Shown here: in pieces, positions 47,430 to 55,899 of the stretch
Numbering within the stretch: position 1 is the first letter of the stretch
Layout: every line of letters begins with the position of its first letter
Assembly: GCF_000015265.1 (NCBI RefSeq)
Contig: NC_008699.1
Location: forward strand, 1,984,001-2,048,000
DNA from: Nocardioides sp. JS614
Lineage (GTDB): Bacteria; Actinomycetota; Actinomycetes; Propionibacteriales; Nocardioidaceae
Reading direction: 5' to 3'
Length of the DNA stretch: 64,000 bases
Program-made: the position numbers and the translations under genes
Notes under the pieces: model-generated
What the model saw: the letters and a program-made list of their open reading frames with translations, nothing else
Database searches by the model: none
What the model was told of the DNA's origin: nothing

Positions 47430-48293
47430 CTACACGAGCGGCAACCGCTTCTGGCTGCGGGGGAGCTGGTCGTAGCCGCGGCGCACGGCGGCGGCGAGCT
47501 CGGTGCGCGGGTAGGGCCACTCGCCCATCTCGAGCGCCTGGCCGACCGGGACCCCGCGGCCGGCCAGGTCGCGGATCGTCTCCGCGACCACGCCGATCGC
47601 GTTGCGCTGCTCCTCGACGAAGTCCCGGTCCACGGGGGCGCCGTGGCCGGGGACGACCACCGAGTCCGGCGTGGTCAGCGTCAGGACGACGTCGAGGCTG
47701 AGCGGCCAGTCGAAGGGATAGCAGTCCTCGCCGAATCCCGGCACCCCGGCGCGCAGTGCCGACTCCTCGACGAGGTCACCGGCCAGTAGCACGTCGGCGT
47801 CCGGGACCCGGACCACGAGGTCACCCGCGGTGTGTCCGCGTCCGGGATGCACCAGCTCGACCATCCGGTCGCCCAGGTCGAGCACCCGCGCCGAGGAGAA
47901 CGTCCGGTCGGCCGGGACGATCGTGGTGGCCAGCACCTCCTCGCGGTGCGGGTCGTCGGGCTCCTCGTCGTACGCCGCCTGGATCCGCTCGCCGGCCGGG
48001 ACCGTGCGCTCGGCCGCGGCCTCGTGCGCATGGATCGGCAGGTCGGCGCCGTACGCCGAGCGCAGCTCGCCGTTGCCGAAGGTGTGGTCGAAGTGCTCGT
48101 GGGTGTTGACGACCGCGATCACCGTCCCGGCGCCGAGCCGGCGGATGTCGTCGACCACGGCCCGCGCGGCCGTGGCGGAGGCGTGGGTGTCCACGACCAG
48201 GAGGCCCGAGTCACCGCCCACCAGGGTCACGTTGACGTCGAACCACTCGTAGCGCGCGACCCAGACCCGGTCGGCGACCTCCCTGAAAGCCAC
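47430..48293 (-). CDS. MBL-fold metallo-hydrolase
   Basis: A 287-residue metallo-beta-lactamase-fold enzyme. The zinc motif is VVNTHEHFDHTFGNGEL, later ligands lie in LVHPGRGHTAGDLVV, DADVLLAGDLVE and SVVVPGHGAPVD. No signal peptide is present, so it should be cytosolic. The group includes thioesterases and lactonases; the substrate cannot be inferred. TAGGGT ends six nt before the GTG start with no ribosome site, so the transcript is likely leaderless. It is divergent from hrcA. Confidence 0.9.
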   Translation of the reverse strand: MAFREVADRVWVARYEWFDVNVTLVGGDSGLLVVDTHASATAARAVVDDIRRLGAGTVIAVVNTHEHFDHTFGNGELRSAYGADLPIHAHEAAAERTVPAGERIQAAYDEEPDDPHREEVLATTIVPADRTFSSARVLDLGDRMVELVHPGRGHTAGDLVVRVPDADVLLAGDLVEESALRAGVPGFGEDCYPFDWPLSLDVVLTLTTPDSVVVPGHGAPVDRDFVEEQRNAIGVVAETIRDLAGRGVPVGQALEMGEWPYPRTELAAAVRRGYDQLPRSQKRLPLV

Positions 48294-48368
48294 CGGGCCA
48301 CCCTAGGACCTGCCTGCGCGACGGGATGCAGCGCGCCACGACGTGCCTCGGCGGGGCGCCTAGTAGTC

Positions 48369-48395
48369 TTGGCACTCAGGACTTTCGAGTGCCAG
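48369..48395 (+). promoter_or_regulatory. CIRCE element (HrcA operator)
   Basis: TTGGCACTC (48369-48377), nine-base spacer, GAGTGCCAG (48387-48395): the standard CIRCE arrangement with one mismatch between arms. It lies about 46 nt upstream of the hrcA start and next to TAGTCT (48364-48369), a candidate -10. HrcA binding here would repress its own operon with dnaJ. Confidence 0.93.
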
Positions 48396-48441
48396 CGCGC
48401 CGGGCGACCGGGGCGCGGTCGGACGTGAGGAGGTGTGGCGA

Positions 48442-49455
48442 GTGCAGGAGGAGCGCAGGCTCGCCGTGCTCCGCGCGATCGTGGAGGACTACGTCGCCAC
48501 CGAGGAGCCGGTGGGCTCCAAGGCGCTGGTCGAGCGGCACGGCCTCGGGGTGTCCCCGGCCACGGTCCGCAACGACATGGCGGCCCTGGAGGACGAGGGC
48601 TACATCACCCAGCCGCACACGAGCGCCGGCCGGGTCCCGACCGACAAGGGCTACCGGCTGTTCGTGGACCGGCTGACGACCATCAAGCCGATGAGCACGG
48701 CGGAGAAGCGGGCGATCGCCACCATCCTCGACGGCGCGATCGACCTCGACGACGTCGTCCAGCGCTCGGTGCGGCTGCTGGCCCAGCTGACCCGCCAGGT
48801 CGCGGTCGTGCAGTACCCCACCCTGTCCCGCTCCACGGTGCGCCACATCGAGCTGGTCGCCTTGACCCCGACCCGCCTGCTGGTGGTGCTGATCCTCAGC
48901 ACGGGCCGGGTCGAGCAGCGCCTCGTGGACCTCGCCGCCGAGCTCGGCGAGGAGGACCTGGCGGACCTGCGCACCGTGGTCAACCGCGCCGCGCTCGGCG
49001 AGATCATCGCCGATGCCGCGACCGCGCTGCGGGCCCTGGTGCCCGCCGAGGATGCCACCCCCACCGGGGCGGTCGTCGACGTCCTGGTCGAGGCGATGTC
49101 CGACCACCGATCCGACGAGCGGATCGCGGTCGGTGGCGCCGCGAACCTGGCCCGCTTCGGCGACAGCTTCGACTCGGCCGTCCGGCCTCTGCTGGAGGCC
49201 CTCGAGGAGCACGTCGTGCTGCTCAAGCTGCTCGGCGAGGCCACGGCCGGCGAGATCCTGACCGTTCGGATCGGGCACGAGGGGCCCTACCAGGAGCTCT
49301 CCTCGACCAGCGTGGTCGCGACCGGCTACGGGCCCGGCGACGAGGCGCTCGCGCGCCTCGGCATCGTCGGGCCCACCCGGATGGACTACGCCGGCTCGAT
49401 GGCGGCGGTCCGCGCCGTGGCGCGCTACGTGTCGCGGATCCTCGACGAGGGCTAG
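48442..49455 (+). CDS. hrcA: Heat-inducible transcriptional repressor HrcA
   Basis: A 337-residue repressor. The winged helix is at the N-terminus (RRLAVLRAIVEDYVATEEPV, VSPATVRNDMAALEDEGYI), followed by the conserved QPHTSAGRVPTDKGYRLFVD and a GAF-like domain ending in GPTRMDYAGSMAAVRAVARY. HrcA binds CIRCE with GroEL help and releases it on heat stress. GTG 48442 has AGGAGG about eight nt upstream, better than GTG 48433. It heads the operon hrcA-dnaJ-rsmE, with CIRCE upstream. Confidence 0.97.
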   Translation: MQEERRLAVLRAIVEDYVATEEPVGSKALVERHGLGVSPATVRNDMAALEDEGYITQPHTSAGRVPTDKGYRLFVDRLTTIKPMSTAEKRAIATILDGAIDLDDVVQRSVRLLAQLTRQVAVVQYPTLSRSTVRHIELVALTPTRLLVVLILSTGRVEQRLVDLAAELGEEDLADLRTVVNRAALGEIIADAATALRALVPAEDATPTGAVVDVLVEAMSDHRSDERIAVGGAANLARFGDSFDSAVRPLLEALEEHVVLLKLLGEATAGEILTVRIGHEGPYQELSSTSVVATGYGPGDEALARLGIVGPTRMDYAGSMAAVRAVARYVSRILDEG

Positions 49456-49517
49456 CCCCCGGCCCACACCCACAGTCAGGTCGAGATCGACCAAGCCAGA
49501 TCACAGAAGGAACCACG

Positions 49518-50693
49518 TTGAGCCAGGACCTGTACGAGCTGCTCGGTGTCGGCCGCGACGCGGACGCCGACGCCATCAAGAAGGCCTACCGGCGCCTGGC
49601 CCGCCAGTACCACCCCGACGTCAACCCCGACCCCGAGGCGCAGGAGCGCTTCAAGGAGATCTCGCTCGCCTACGAGGTGCTCTCCGACCCGCAGAAGCGC
49701 GCCCACTACGACCGCGGCGGCGACCCGTTCGGCGGCGGCGCCGGCGGCTTCGGTCAGGGCGCGGGCTTCTCGTTCACCGACATCATGGACGCCTTCTTCG
49801 GGGGCGGTGGCGCCGCCGGCGCGGGCCGCGGGCCGCGGCCCCGCGAGCGCCGCGGCCAGGACGCGCTGATCCGCCTGGAGGTCGAGCTCGCCGAGGCGGC
49901 CTTCGGCGTGACCCGCGAGATCAAGGTCGACACCGCCGTGCGGTGCAGCACCTGCCACGGCGAGGGTACGGCGGCGGGCACCCACCCGATCCCGTGCGAG
50001 ACCTGCCACGGTGCCGGCGAGGTGGCGCACGTGCAGCGCTCCTTCCTCGGCGAGATCCGCACCCTGCGGCCGTGCCCGGCGTGCCGCGGGTTCGGCACGA
50101 TCATCCCCGAGCCCTGCCGCGAGTGCTCCGGCGACGGCCGGGTCCGCTCCCGCCGTACGCTCACCGTCAAGATCCCCGCCGGCGTCGACAACGGCACCCG
50201 GGTGCAGCTGTCCGGCGAGGGCGAGGTCGGCCCGGGCGGCGGTCCGGCCGGCGACCTGTACGTCGAGATCCACACCGCGCCGCACGAGACCTTCACCCGC
50301 CATGGCAACGACCTGCACTGCACCGTCACGCTGCCGATGACCGCGGCGGCGCTCGGCACCACGCTCACCCTGCCCACGCTGGAGGCCGACGTGGTCACGG
50401 GCGACCCCGACGAGTCCGAGGTGGAGACGTCGTTCGACCTCGACGTCCGGCCGGGCACCCAGTCCGGCACCGAGCAGGTGCTGCGCGGCCGCGGCGTCCC
50501 GGGCCTGCGCGGTGGGCGCGGCGACCTCGTCGTCACCGTGGTCGTCGAGACGCCGACTCGGCTCGACCCCCGCCAGGAGGAGCTGCTGATCGAGCTGGCC
50601 GCGATCCGCGGCGAGGAGGCGCCGACCGGCCAGGTGCGCCCCGGCGCCAAGTCGGTGTTCGGCCGGCTCCGCGACGCGTTCAACGCGCACTGA
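49518..50693 (+). CDS. dnaJ: Chaperone DnaJ
   Basis: A 391-residue type I J-protein. The J-domain has the HPD motif in ARQYHPDVNPDPEAQERF; a Gly/Phe-rich linker follows (FGGGAGGFGQGAGFSF), then four zinc repeats CSTCHGEG, CETCHGAG, CPACRGFG and CRECSGDG, and the C-terminal substrate domains. It delivers clients to DnaK. As the copy linked to hrcA it corresponds to mycobacterial DnaJ2. The start is TTG 49518, six nt after AGAAGGA; no nearer ATG or GTG exists before the J-domain. Confidence 0.97.
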   Translation: MSQDLYELLGVGRDADADAIKKAYRRLARQYHPDVNPDPEAQERFKEISLAYEVLSDPQKRAHYDRGGDPFGGGAGGFGQGAGFSFTDIMDAFFGGGGAAGAGRGPRPRERRGQDALIRLEVELAEAAFGVTREIKVDTAVRCSTCHGEGTAAGTHPIPCETCHGAGEVAHVQRSFLGEIRTLRPCPACRGFGTIIPEPCRECSGDGRVRSRRTLTVKIPAGVDNGTRVQLSGEGEVGPGGGPAGDLYVEIHTAPHETFTRHGNDLHCTVTLPMTAAALGTTLTLPTLEADVVTGDPDESEVETSFDLDVRPGTQSGTEQVLRGRGVPGLRGGRGDLVVTVVVETPTRLDPRQEELLIELAAIRGEEAPTGQVRPGAKSVFGRLRDAFNAH

Positions 50694-50701
50694 GCACCGC
50701 C

Positions 50702-51442
50702 ATGTCGCTCCCGGTCCACGCGGTCCCGAGCCTCGAGGGCGTGCGCGCCGGCTCGGAGGTCACGGTCGAGGGCGACGAGGCCCACCACGCGGTCGCCGTC
50801 CGCCGCCTGCGCGTGGGGGAGCAGGTGGTGCTCACCGACGGCGCCGGTACGTCGGTGGTCGGGGCGGTCTCGGCCACCGGCAAGCGGGTGTTCACGGTCG
50901 CCGTCGAGTCGGTCCGGGTCGAGCCCGAGCCGGAGCCCGCGGTCGTCGTCGTGCAGGCGCTCCCGAAGGGTGAGCGCGGCGAGCTCGCGGTCGAGGTGCT
51001 GACCGAGATCGGCGTGTCCGAGATCGTGCCCTGGGAGGCGGCACGCAGCGTCACGGTCTGGAAAGGCGAGCGGGCGACAAAGTCCCTGGCCCGGTGGCGC
51101 GCCACCGCCCGGGAGGCCGCCAAGCAGTCGCGGCGCATGCGGTTCCCCTCGGTCGCCCCGCTCGCGTCGACCGGGGACGTGGTCGAGCTGCTCGGTGCCG
51201 CGGACCTGGCCGTGGTGCTCCACGAGGACGCGACCGGGCCGGTCGCCGGTCTCGACGTACCCGCTGCCGGGCGCATCGTGGTCGTCGTCGGGCCCGAGGG
51301 CGGCCTGACCGAGGACGAGGTCGCCATCTTCGTCGGCGCGGGCGCGGTGTGCGTCCGGCTGGGCGCCGAGGTGCTGCGGACCTCGACCGCCGGCGTCGCC
51401 GCCGTGGCGGCGCTGCTCTCCCGCACGCCGCGCTGGCGCTGA
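50702..51442 (+). CDS. rsmE: 16S rRNA m3U1498 methyltransferase RsmE
   Basis: A 246-residue SPOUT methyltransferase. The N-terminal PUA-like domain has GDEAHHAVAVRRLRVGEQV, and the knot has QALPKGERGELAVEVLTEIG, AREAAKQSRRMRFPSV, the SAM loop VVVVGPEGGLTEDEV and LGAEVLRTSTAGVAAVAAL. It methylates U1498 of 16S rRNA with SAM. The ATG lies eight nt after dnaJ, so it is the third gene of the heat-shock operon, as in many bacteria. A hairpin follows. Confidence 0.95.
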   Translation: MSLPVHAVPSLEGVRAGSEVTVEGDEAHHAVAVRRLRVGEQVVLTDGAGTSVVGAVSATGKRVFTVAVESVRVEPEPEPAVVVVQALPKGERGELAVEVLTEIGVSEIVPWEAARSVTVWKGERATKSLARWRATAREAAKQSRRMRFPSVAPLASTGDVVELLGAADLAVVLHEDATGPVAGLDVPAAGRIVVVVGPEGGLTEDEVAIFVGAGAVCVRLGAEVLRTSTAGVAAVAALLSRTPRWR

Positions 51443-51480
51443 GCCGGCAAGCTGCCGATGAAACTCGGCGGCAGCCCGGC
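51443..51480. terminator. Hairpin between convergent rsmE and lipoprotein genes
   Basis: GCCGG (51443-51447) pairs with CCGGC (51476-51480), and after a three-base bulge GCTGCCG (51451-51457) pairs with CGGCAGC (51469-51475), with an 11-nt loop. There is no T-run. Placed directly after rsmE and before the end of the opposing gene, it could serve both. Confidence 0.5.
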
Positions 51481-51510
51481 CACCTGCGCGGGCCCGAGCC
51501 CGCGGCGGAC

Positions 51511-52395
51511 TCACTGCACGGTGATGGTCTTGGTGTCCTCGGTCGGGCCGTGGCCCTCGCCGCCGGAGGGGTCGTCGGTCATCGCCACGAACGTGTAGGT
51601 GCCGGGCTCGAGGTCGGAGACGTCGACCTCGGTCTCCCACGGGTAGAGCTTGTCCATCCAGCCCTCGGCCGTGGCGAAGCCCTTCGCGGCCACGGTGCCG
51701 TCCTCGGCACGGACCTCCCACGGCGTGGTGGCCTCGAACGAGCTGGACACCCCGCTCGCGGTGAACGTGCCGCTCACGGTCGCGCCCTCCTCGGGGCTGG
51801 TCACGTTGACCAGGGCCCGGACGTCCAGCTCCGGCTCGTCGGCCAGCTCGCCGCCCAGGCCGAACAGGTCGGCGGGCGCGCCGTCGAGCCGGATCGCGAC
51901 CGGCTTGCGCGCCTGGGCGACGCCCTGGAGGGTGTAGACCAGCTGCTGCGCGGCGAGCCGGGCGTCGTCCTGCGACATCCCGTCCGGGGCGGTGGTCCAG
52001 CTCTCGTCGGGCAGCTCCACGACGATCGGGTCCGCGTCGACCTGCACGCCGGCGAACGAGCCGCCCGGGTAGAGCGTCCGGTAGTCGGGGTCGAGCGCGT
52101 CGCCGGAGGTCATCAGGGCCAGGGCGCCGGCCGCCGGGTCGTCGGCCGGGACCTGCCGGAACTCGCGGTAGAGCCGCGGCCCCTGCGGGGTGTCGCCGAC
52201 GAAGTAGACCGGCACGGCGACGGTCTCGGCCGCGCTCTCGGAGGGCTCCGACGGCGCCGAGCTCTCGGCCCGGCCCTGGGTCGAGCCGCTCGCAGGCGAC
52301 GGGTCCTCGGCGGTCTGGTCACTCCCGCACGCGGCCAGCGCGCCCAGGCAGACGGCGGCGGACAGCAGTACGGCGAAGCGGGTGCGGACGCTCAT
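51511..52395 (-). CDS. Lipoprotein with GerMN and Gmad2 domains
   Basis: A 294-residue exported lipoprotein. The signal ends in the lipobox LGALAAC. After a Ser/Glu-rich linker a GerMN domain (residues about 58-165: VPVYFVGDTPQGPRLYREF, LAAQQLVYTLQGVAQ) and a Gmad2 immunoglobulin-like domain (about 190-294: VNVTSPEEGATVSGTFTASG, GWMDKLYPWETEVDVSDL) follow. These domains were named from spore-germination proteins but occur in many non-sporing actinobacteria. It is the close paralogue of the next gene and the last in a sigma-factor operon. The function is unknown; a cell-wall sensing role is possible. Confidence 0.85.
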   Translation of the reverse strand: MSVRTRFAVLLSAAVCLGALAACGSDQTAEDPSPASGSTQGRAESSAPSEPSESAAETVAVPVYFVGDTPQGPRLYREFRQVPADDPAAGALALMTSGDALDPDYRTLYPGGSFAGVQVDADPIVVELPDESWTTAPDGMSQDDARLAAQQLVYTLQGVAQARKPVAIRLDGAPADLFGLGGELADEPELDVRALVNVTSPEEGATVSGTFTASGVSSSFEATTPWEVRAEDGTVAAKGFATAEGWMDKLYPWETEVDVSDLEPGTYTFVAMTDDPSGGEGHGPTEDTKTITVQ

Positions 52396-52422
52396 GGCTC
52401 CATCCTCTCGGTCGCGGGGCAC

Positions 52423-53364
52423 TCAGCGGACGATGATCGTGCGCGTGTCGACCGCCGGGTGCGATCCCTCGGCGCCGCCCGACGGGTCGTCCTCGCGCAC
52501 CACGAACGTGTAGAAGCCGTCGGGCAGGCCGGTCAGGTCGATCTCGGCCTGCCACGGGTAGAGCTTGTCCATCCAGCCGGCGGCGCTGGTGAACCCGTCG
52601 CGCACGACGGTCGCGGACTCGTCCTGGATCTCCCAGTGCACGGTGGTCTCGAAGGAGTTCGCGCGACCGCGGGCGGTGAACGAGCCGTGGTAGGCCTGGC
52701 CCTCGGCCGGGTCGCTGATGCTGACCAGGTTGAGCACGTCGTTCTGCGGCCGGGAGTCGATCGGCGCGCCGACGGCCTCGCCGTCGCGTACGAACTGGAC
52801 CGGCGCCTGGGTGTGCAGCGTGCCCTGCAGGGTGTAGACGACCTGCTGGTCGACCAGGTCGCCCGCCGGGTGGTCGAGGTCGGGCGCCGCGTCGCCCAGC
52901 TCGACCTCGATCACGCCGCCGGCCAGGCGGGCGCTCTCGAAGGAGCCCTGCGGCCACGGCGACTCGTAGTCCGGGTCGAGTGGCGGGCTCTGCAACCGCT
53001 CCAGGGCGGCCGCCGCGGGATCGTCGCCGACGACCCGGTCGAACTCGCGGAACAGCCGCCAACCGTCGGCCGTCTCGCCGAGGTAGTACGCCGGGACCAG
53101 CACGGTCTCGCTCGCGTGGTCGGGGTGGGCCGGGCCCTCGTCGGAGGAGGGCCGGTCGCCACCGAGGACCGCGAAGGCCGCGACCGCGGCGGCGGTGGCG
53201 AGCGCGACCCCGCCCGCGGTGTAGAACCACGGCCGGGCCGCCCGGGCCGGGGTGTGCGCCGTCCGCGCCCGGATCGCGTCGATCCGGTCGACGGGCTCGA
53301 TGTCGTCGACGGCGTCGTGCAGCAGCCGGACCAGGTCGGGCAGGTCGGGCAGGGGCGTGTTCAC
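52423..53364 (-). CDS. Membrane GerMN/Gmad2 protein, candidate anti-sigma factor
   Basis: A 313-residue protein. A cytosolic N-terminus of about 45 residues (LPDLVRLLHDAVDDIEPVDR, RIDAIRARTAH) precedes one membrane helix (FYTAGGVALATAAAVAAFAV), then an outside GerMN domain (VPAYYLGETADGWRLFREF) and a Gmad2 domain (GWMDKLYPWQAEIDLTGL). This topology, directly after a sigma gene with GTGA overlap, is that of a membrane anti-sigma factor, but there is no zinc HxxxCxxC motif. The outer domains match the downstream lipoprotein in order and sequence. AGGAGG precedes the GTG start. Confidence 0.8.
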   Translation of the reverse strand: MNTPLPDLPDLVRLLHDAVDDIEPVDRIDAIRARTAHTPARAARPWFYTAGGVALATAAAVAAFAVLGGDRPSSDEGPAHPDHASETVLVPAYYLGETADGWRLFREFDRVVGDDPAAAALERLQSPPLDPDYESPWPQGSFESARLAGGVIEVELGDAAPDLDHPAGDLVDQQVVYTLQGTLHTQAPVQFVRDGEAVGAPIDSRPQNDVLNLVSISDPAEGQAYHGSFTARGRANSFETTVHWEIQDESATVVRDGFTSAAGWMDKLYPWQAEIDLTGLPDGFYTFVVREDDPSGGAEGSHPAVDTRTIIVR

Positions 53365-53861
53365 AGGTCCTCCTCGAGCAGGGCGCGCAGCGCGGCGGCA
53401 CCACGTGAGGCGTGGCTCTTCACCGCGCCCCGGCTGATGCCGAGGGTGTCGGCGATCTCCGCCTCGGACAGGTCGAGGTAGTAGCGCAGCGCGAGCACCT
53501 CGCGCTGCCGGACGGGCAGGGCGCGCAGAGCCTCGAGCACCGCCTCGCGCCGGTCGGTGTCCGGGGTGGGGTCCGGGGTGTCGGTCGCGCGCACCGAGGC
53601 GGCGTGCCGGTTGACGACCGCGCGGTGCCGCAGGGCGGACCGCGACCGGTTGACGACCGCCTGGCGCAGGTAGGCGAGCGCGTTCTCGGGGTCGCGCAGT
53701 CGCGACCAGCGGCCGTGGACGGCGACGAAGGCGTCCTGCACGATCTCCTCCGCGAGGCCCTGGTCGCGCACCAGCAGCACGGAGAGCCGCACCAGCTGAC
53801 GCCAGTGCGCCGCGTAGAGCTGCTCGAGCGCCTCGTCCGCGGTCCAGACGGGCCGATCCAT
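53361..53861 (-). CDS. SigE-family ECF RNA polymerase sigma factor
   Basis: A 166-residue sigma-70 group IV factor. Region 2 is ALEQLYAAHWRQLVRLSVLL and GLAEEIVQDAFVAVHGRW, and region 4 is LPVRQREVLALRYYLDLSEA with the helix-turn-helix ADTLGISRGAVKSHASRGAA. It belongs to the SigE subfamily common in actinobacteria. TAGCGT ends seven nt before GTG 53864, so a leaderless start at 53864 is as likely as ATG 53861. Its stop overlaps the membrane GerMN protein, a likely inhibitor. It is divergent from the HIT gene. Confidence 0.92.
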   Translation of the reverse strand: MDRPVWTADEALEQLYAAHWRQLVRLSVLLVRDQGLAEEIVQDAFVAVHGRWSRLRDPENALAYLRQAVVNRSRSALRHRAVVNRHAASVRATDTPDPTPDTDRREAVLEALRALPVRQREVLALRYYLDLSEAEIADTLGISRGAVKSHASRGAAALRALLEEDL

Positions 53862-53928
53862 CACCGCACTCACGCTAGTGGCACGCTCGGGGCCAGCATT
53901 CGGTTTACCCTCGCCCCGAGGAGGATTC

Positions 53929-54267
53929 GTGGAGGACTGCCTGTTCTGCAAGATCGTCGCGGGAGACATCCCCGGCGAGGTCGTGCACACCACCGAGCGG
54001 ACCGTCGCGTTCCGCGACATCGACCCGAAGGCGCCGACGCACGTGCTGGTGGTGCCGCGGGACCACTACACGAACGCGGCGGAGCTGGCGGCGGCCGACC
54101 CGCAGGCCACGGCCGAGCTGGTGACGACGGCCGCGGCCGTCGCGGCCGCGGAGGGGTACGCCGACTACCGCATCGTGTTCAACACCGGCGCCGAGGCCGG
54201 CCAGAGCGTGTTCCACACCCACCTGCACCTGCTCGCGGGCCGGCCGCTGACCTGGCCGCCTGGATGA
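53929..54267 (+). CDS. HIT-family purine-nucleotide hydrolase (HinT-like)
   Basis: A 112-residue histidine-triad protein. It has DCLFCKIVAGDIPGEVVHTT at the start, AFRDIDPKAPTHVLVVPRDH and the triad QSVFHTHLHLLAGR, in which the catalytic His cluster is HTHLH. HinT enzymes cleave AMP from lysine or other amines. GAGGAGGA lies just before GTG 53929. The stop overlaps the copper monooxygenase start by ATGA, an unusual pairing that implies joint translation. Confidence 0.94.
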   Translation: MEDCLFCKIVAGDIPGEVVHTTERTVAFRDIDPKAPTHVLVVPRDHYTNAAELAAADPQATAELVTTAAAVAAAEGYADYRIVFNTGAEAGQSVFHTHLHLLAGRPLTWPPG

Positions 54268-55505
54268 GCCCGACCCGGGGCCGCAGCCGGCCCGGGCTGC
54301 TCCTGGCCGTCCTCGCGCTGGTGCTGCCGCTGGCCGCGTGCGTCGCGACCGACGCCGACCGCCGGACCGGCTCGCCGCAGGACCTGCGCGCGCCTCCGGA
54401 CCCGCCGCCGGTCGTGGGTGACCAGCTGGCCGGCGTTCCGCCCGGCCGGGAGCTGCCGCTGCGCCCCGGTGAGCGCCGGATGAGGCTCGCCATGCCCGCG
54501 GCGTACACCCCGTCGGCGCCGAGCGGTGCCGGGACCGACGACTACCGCTGCTTCCTGCTCGACCCCGGGCTGGACCGGGACGTGTGGCTCACCGGCAGCA
54601 ACGTGCTGCCCGGCAACCCGCAGGTCGTGCACCACGTGATCCTGTTCCGGGTGCCGCCCGAGAAGACCGCCGAGGCCGAGCGCCTCGACGCCGGCACGCC
54701 GGGCGAGGGCTGGACCTGCTTCGGCGGCACCGGCATCTCCGGCGACTTCACCAACGTCGACGACGCGTCCTGGCTGGCCGCCTGGGCGCCCGGCGGGGAC
54801 GAGACCAAGGTCCGCGACGGGTACGGCGTCCGCCTGGACGCGGGGTCCCGCATCGTCATGCAGGTCCACTACAACCTGCTCCAGGGTGCGGCCCCCGACA
54901 CCTCGAGCACGTTGCTTCGCTGGATGCGGTCGGACCGTGACCTGACCCCCCTGCACACCTACCTCACCCCGGCGCCGGTCGAGATGCCGTGCCGGCCCGA
55001 CCACGACGACTCACCGCTGTGCGACCGGGACGCGGCGGTGGCCGACGTGCTGTCCCGCTTCGGCGCCGCCGGCAACACCAACAGCCTGCTGCACCTGCTC
55101 TGCGGCACCGAGGCGCGCCCCTCGCGGACGACCTCGTGCACCCGCTACGTCAACCGGCCGGTGACCGTCCTCGGCGTCGCGGGCCACATGCACCTGCTGG
55201 GCCGGTCGCTGCGGATCGAGGTGAATCCCGACACTCCACGCGCGCGCACCGTCCTGGACATCCCGACCTGGGACTTCGACGACCAGCAGGTCCGCCCGAT
55301 CCGCCCGGTGCAGCTCGTCCCCGGGGACACGGTGCGGATCACCTGCCGTCACGTGCAGTGGCTGCGGGACGTGCTGCCGGCCTTCGAGAGCAGCCGGGAG
55401 GACCGCTACGTGATCTGGGCGGAGGGCTCGACCGACGAGATGTGCCTGGGGATGCTGCAGGTCGCGTTCGACGAGAAGGAGCCGCGCTCACGTCACCACG
55501 CGTAG
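54264..55505 (+). CDS. Copper type II, ascorbate-dependent monooxygenase-like lipoprotein (PHM/DBM fold)
   Basis: A 413-residue exported lipoprotein with lipobox LPLAAC (Cys26). The sequence carries the metal ligands of the PHM/dopamine-hydroxylase family in order: His123-His124 (VVHHVILFRV) and His202 (MQVHYN) for CuH, His308 and His310 (GHMHLLG) and Met393 (DEMCLG) for CuM. Several Cys are also conserved, as in these disulfide-rich enzymes. PHM-type enzymes hydroxylate peptides or amines with O2 and two coppers. Here the enzyme would sit outside the membrane. The substrate is unknown. It overlaps the HIT gene by ATGA. Confidence 0.85.
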   Translation: MSPTRGRSRPGLLLAVLALVLPLAACVATDADRRTGSPQDLRAPPDPPPVVGDQLAGVPPGRELPLRPGERRMRLAMPAAYTPSAPSGAGTDDYRCFLLDPGLDRDVWLTGSNVLPGNPQVVHHVILFRVPPEKTAEAERLDAGTPGEGWTCFGGTGISGDFTNVDDASWLAAWAPGGDETKVRDGYGVRLDAGSRIVMQVHYNLLQGAAPDTSSTLLRWMRSDRDLTPLHTYLTPAPVEMPCRPDHDDSPLCDRDAAVADVLSRFGAAGNTNSLLHLLCGTEARPSRTTSCTRYVNRPVTVLGVAGHMHLLGRSLRIEVNPDTPRARTVLDIPTWDFDDQQVRPIRPVQLVPGDTVRITCRHVQWLRDVLPAFESSREDRYVIWAEGSTDEMCLGMLQVAFDEKEPRSRHHA

Positions 55506-55798
55506 ACCACGCGCAGGACGGCGAACACGACCGGCAGCCCGAACAGCACCAGCAGCGCCCAGGCGGTGACCCGGTGGCCGAGCTTGGTGGAGTCCAGCTG
55601 GCCGGCGAAGTCGAGGATGGCCCCGTCGGGCACGTGGTGGGTCAGCCCGATCCTGCGGGCGTCCGGCGGCAGGTGCTGGCCGGCGAACCAGTACGGCGGC
55701 GCCGGACGGTCCGGGTCGTCGAGGCTCCAGTCCTCGGCGTACGGGTCCTCGGCGTCCGGCTCCTCGCCGACACCCTCTCCCCACGCCTGGCCACCCAT
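55493..55798 (-). CDS. Small single-pass membrane protein
   Basis: A 101-residue protein. The N-terminal 65 residues are acidic and soluble (EEPDAEDPYAEDWSLDDPD, APPYWFAGQHLPPDA), and one helix near the C-terminus (AWALLVLFGLPVVFAVLRVV) anchors it. No family is recognised. TACCGT ends six nt before its ATG, in line with a leaderless transcript. Its 3' end overlaps that of the copper monooxygenase by 13 nt on the opposite strand, so the two transcripts are convergent and overlapping. Confidence 0.65.
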   Translation of the reverse strand: MGGQAWGEGVGEEPDAEDPYAEDWSLDDPDRPAPPYWFAGQHLPPDARRIGLTHHVPDGAILDFAGQLDSTKLGHRVTAWALLVLFGLPVVFAVLRVVYAW

Positions 55799-55899
55799 GC
55801 AGTCACGGTACTCGCAACTCGCTGGGCCGGTGCGGGGCCAGCCCGTACCATGGAAGGGCTCGATCGCCTATCGGAGAGGGTGCCCCGCGCGGGGCTTCC

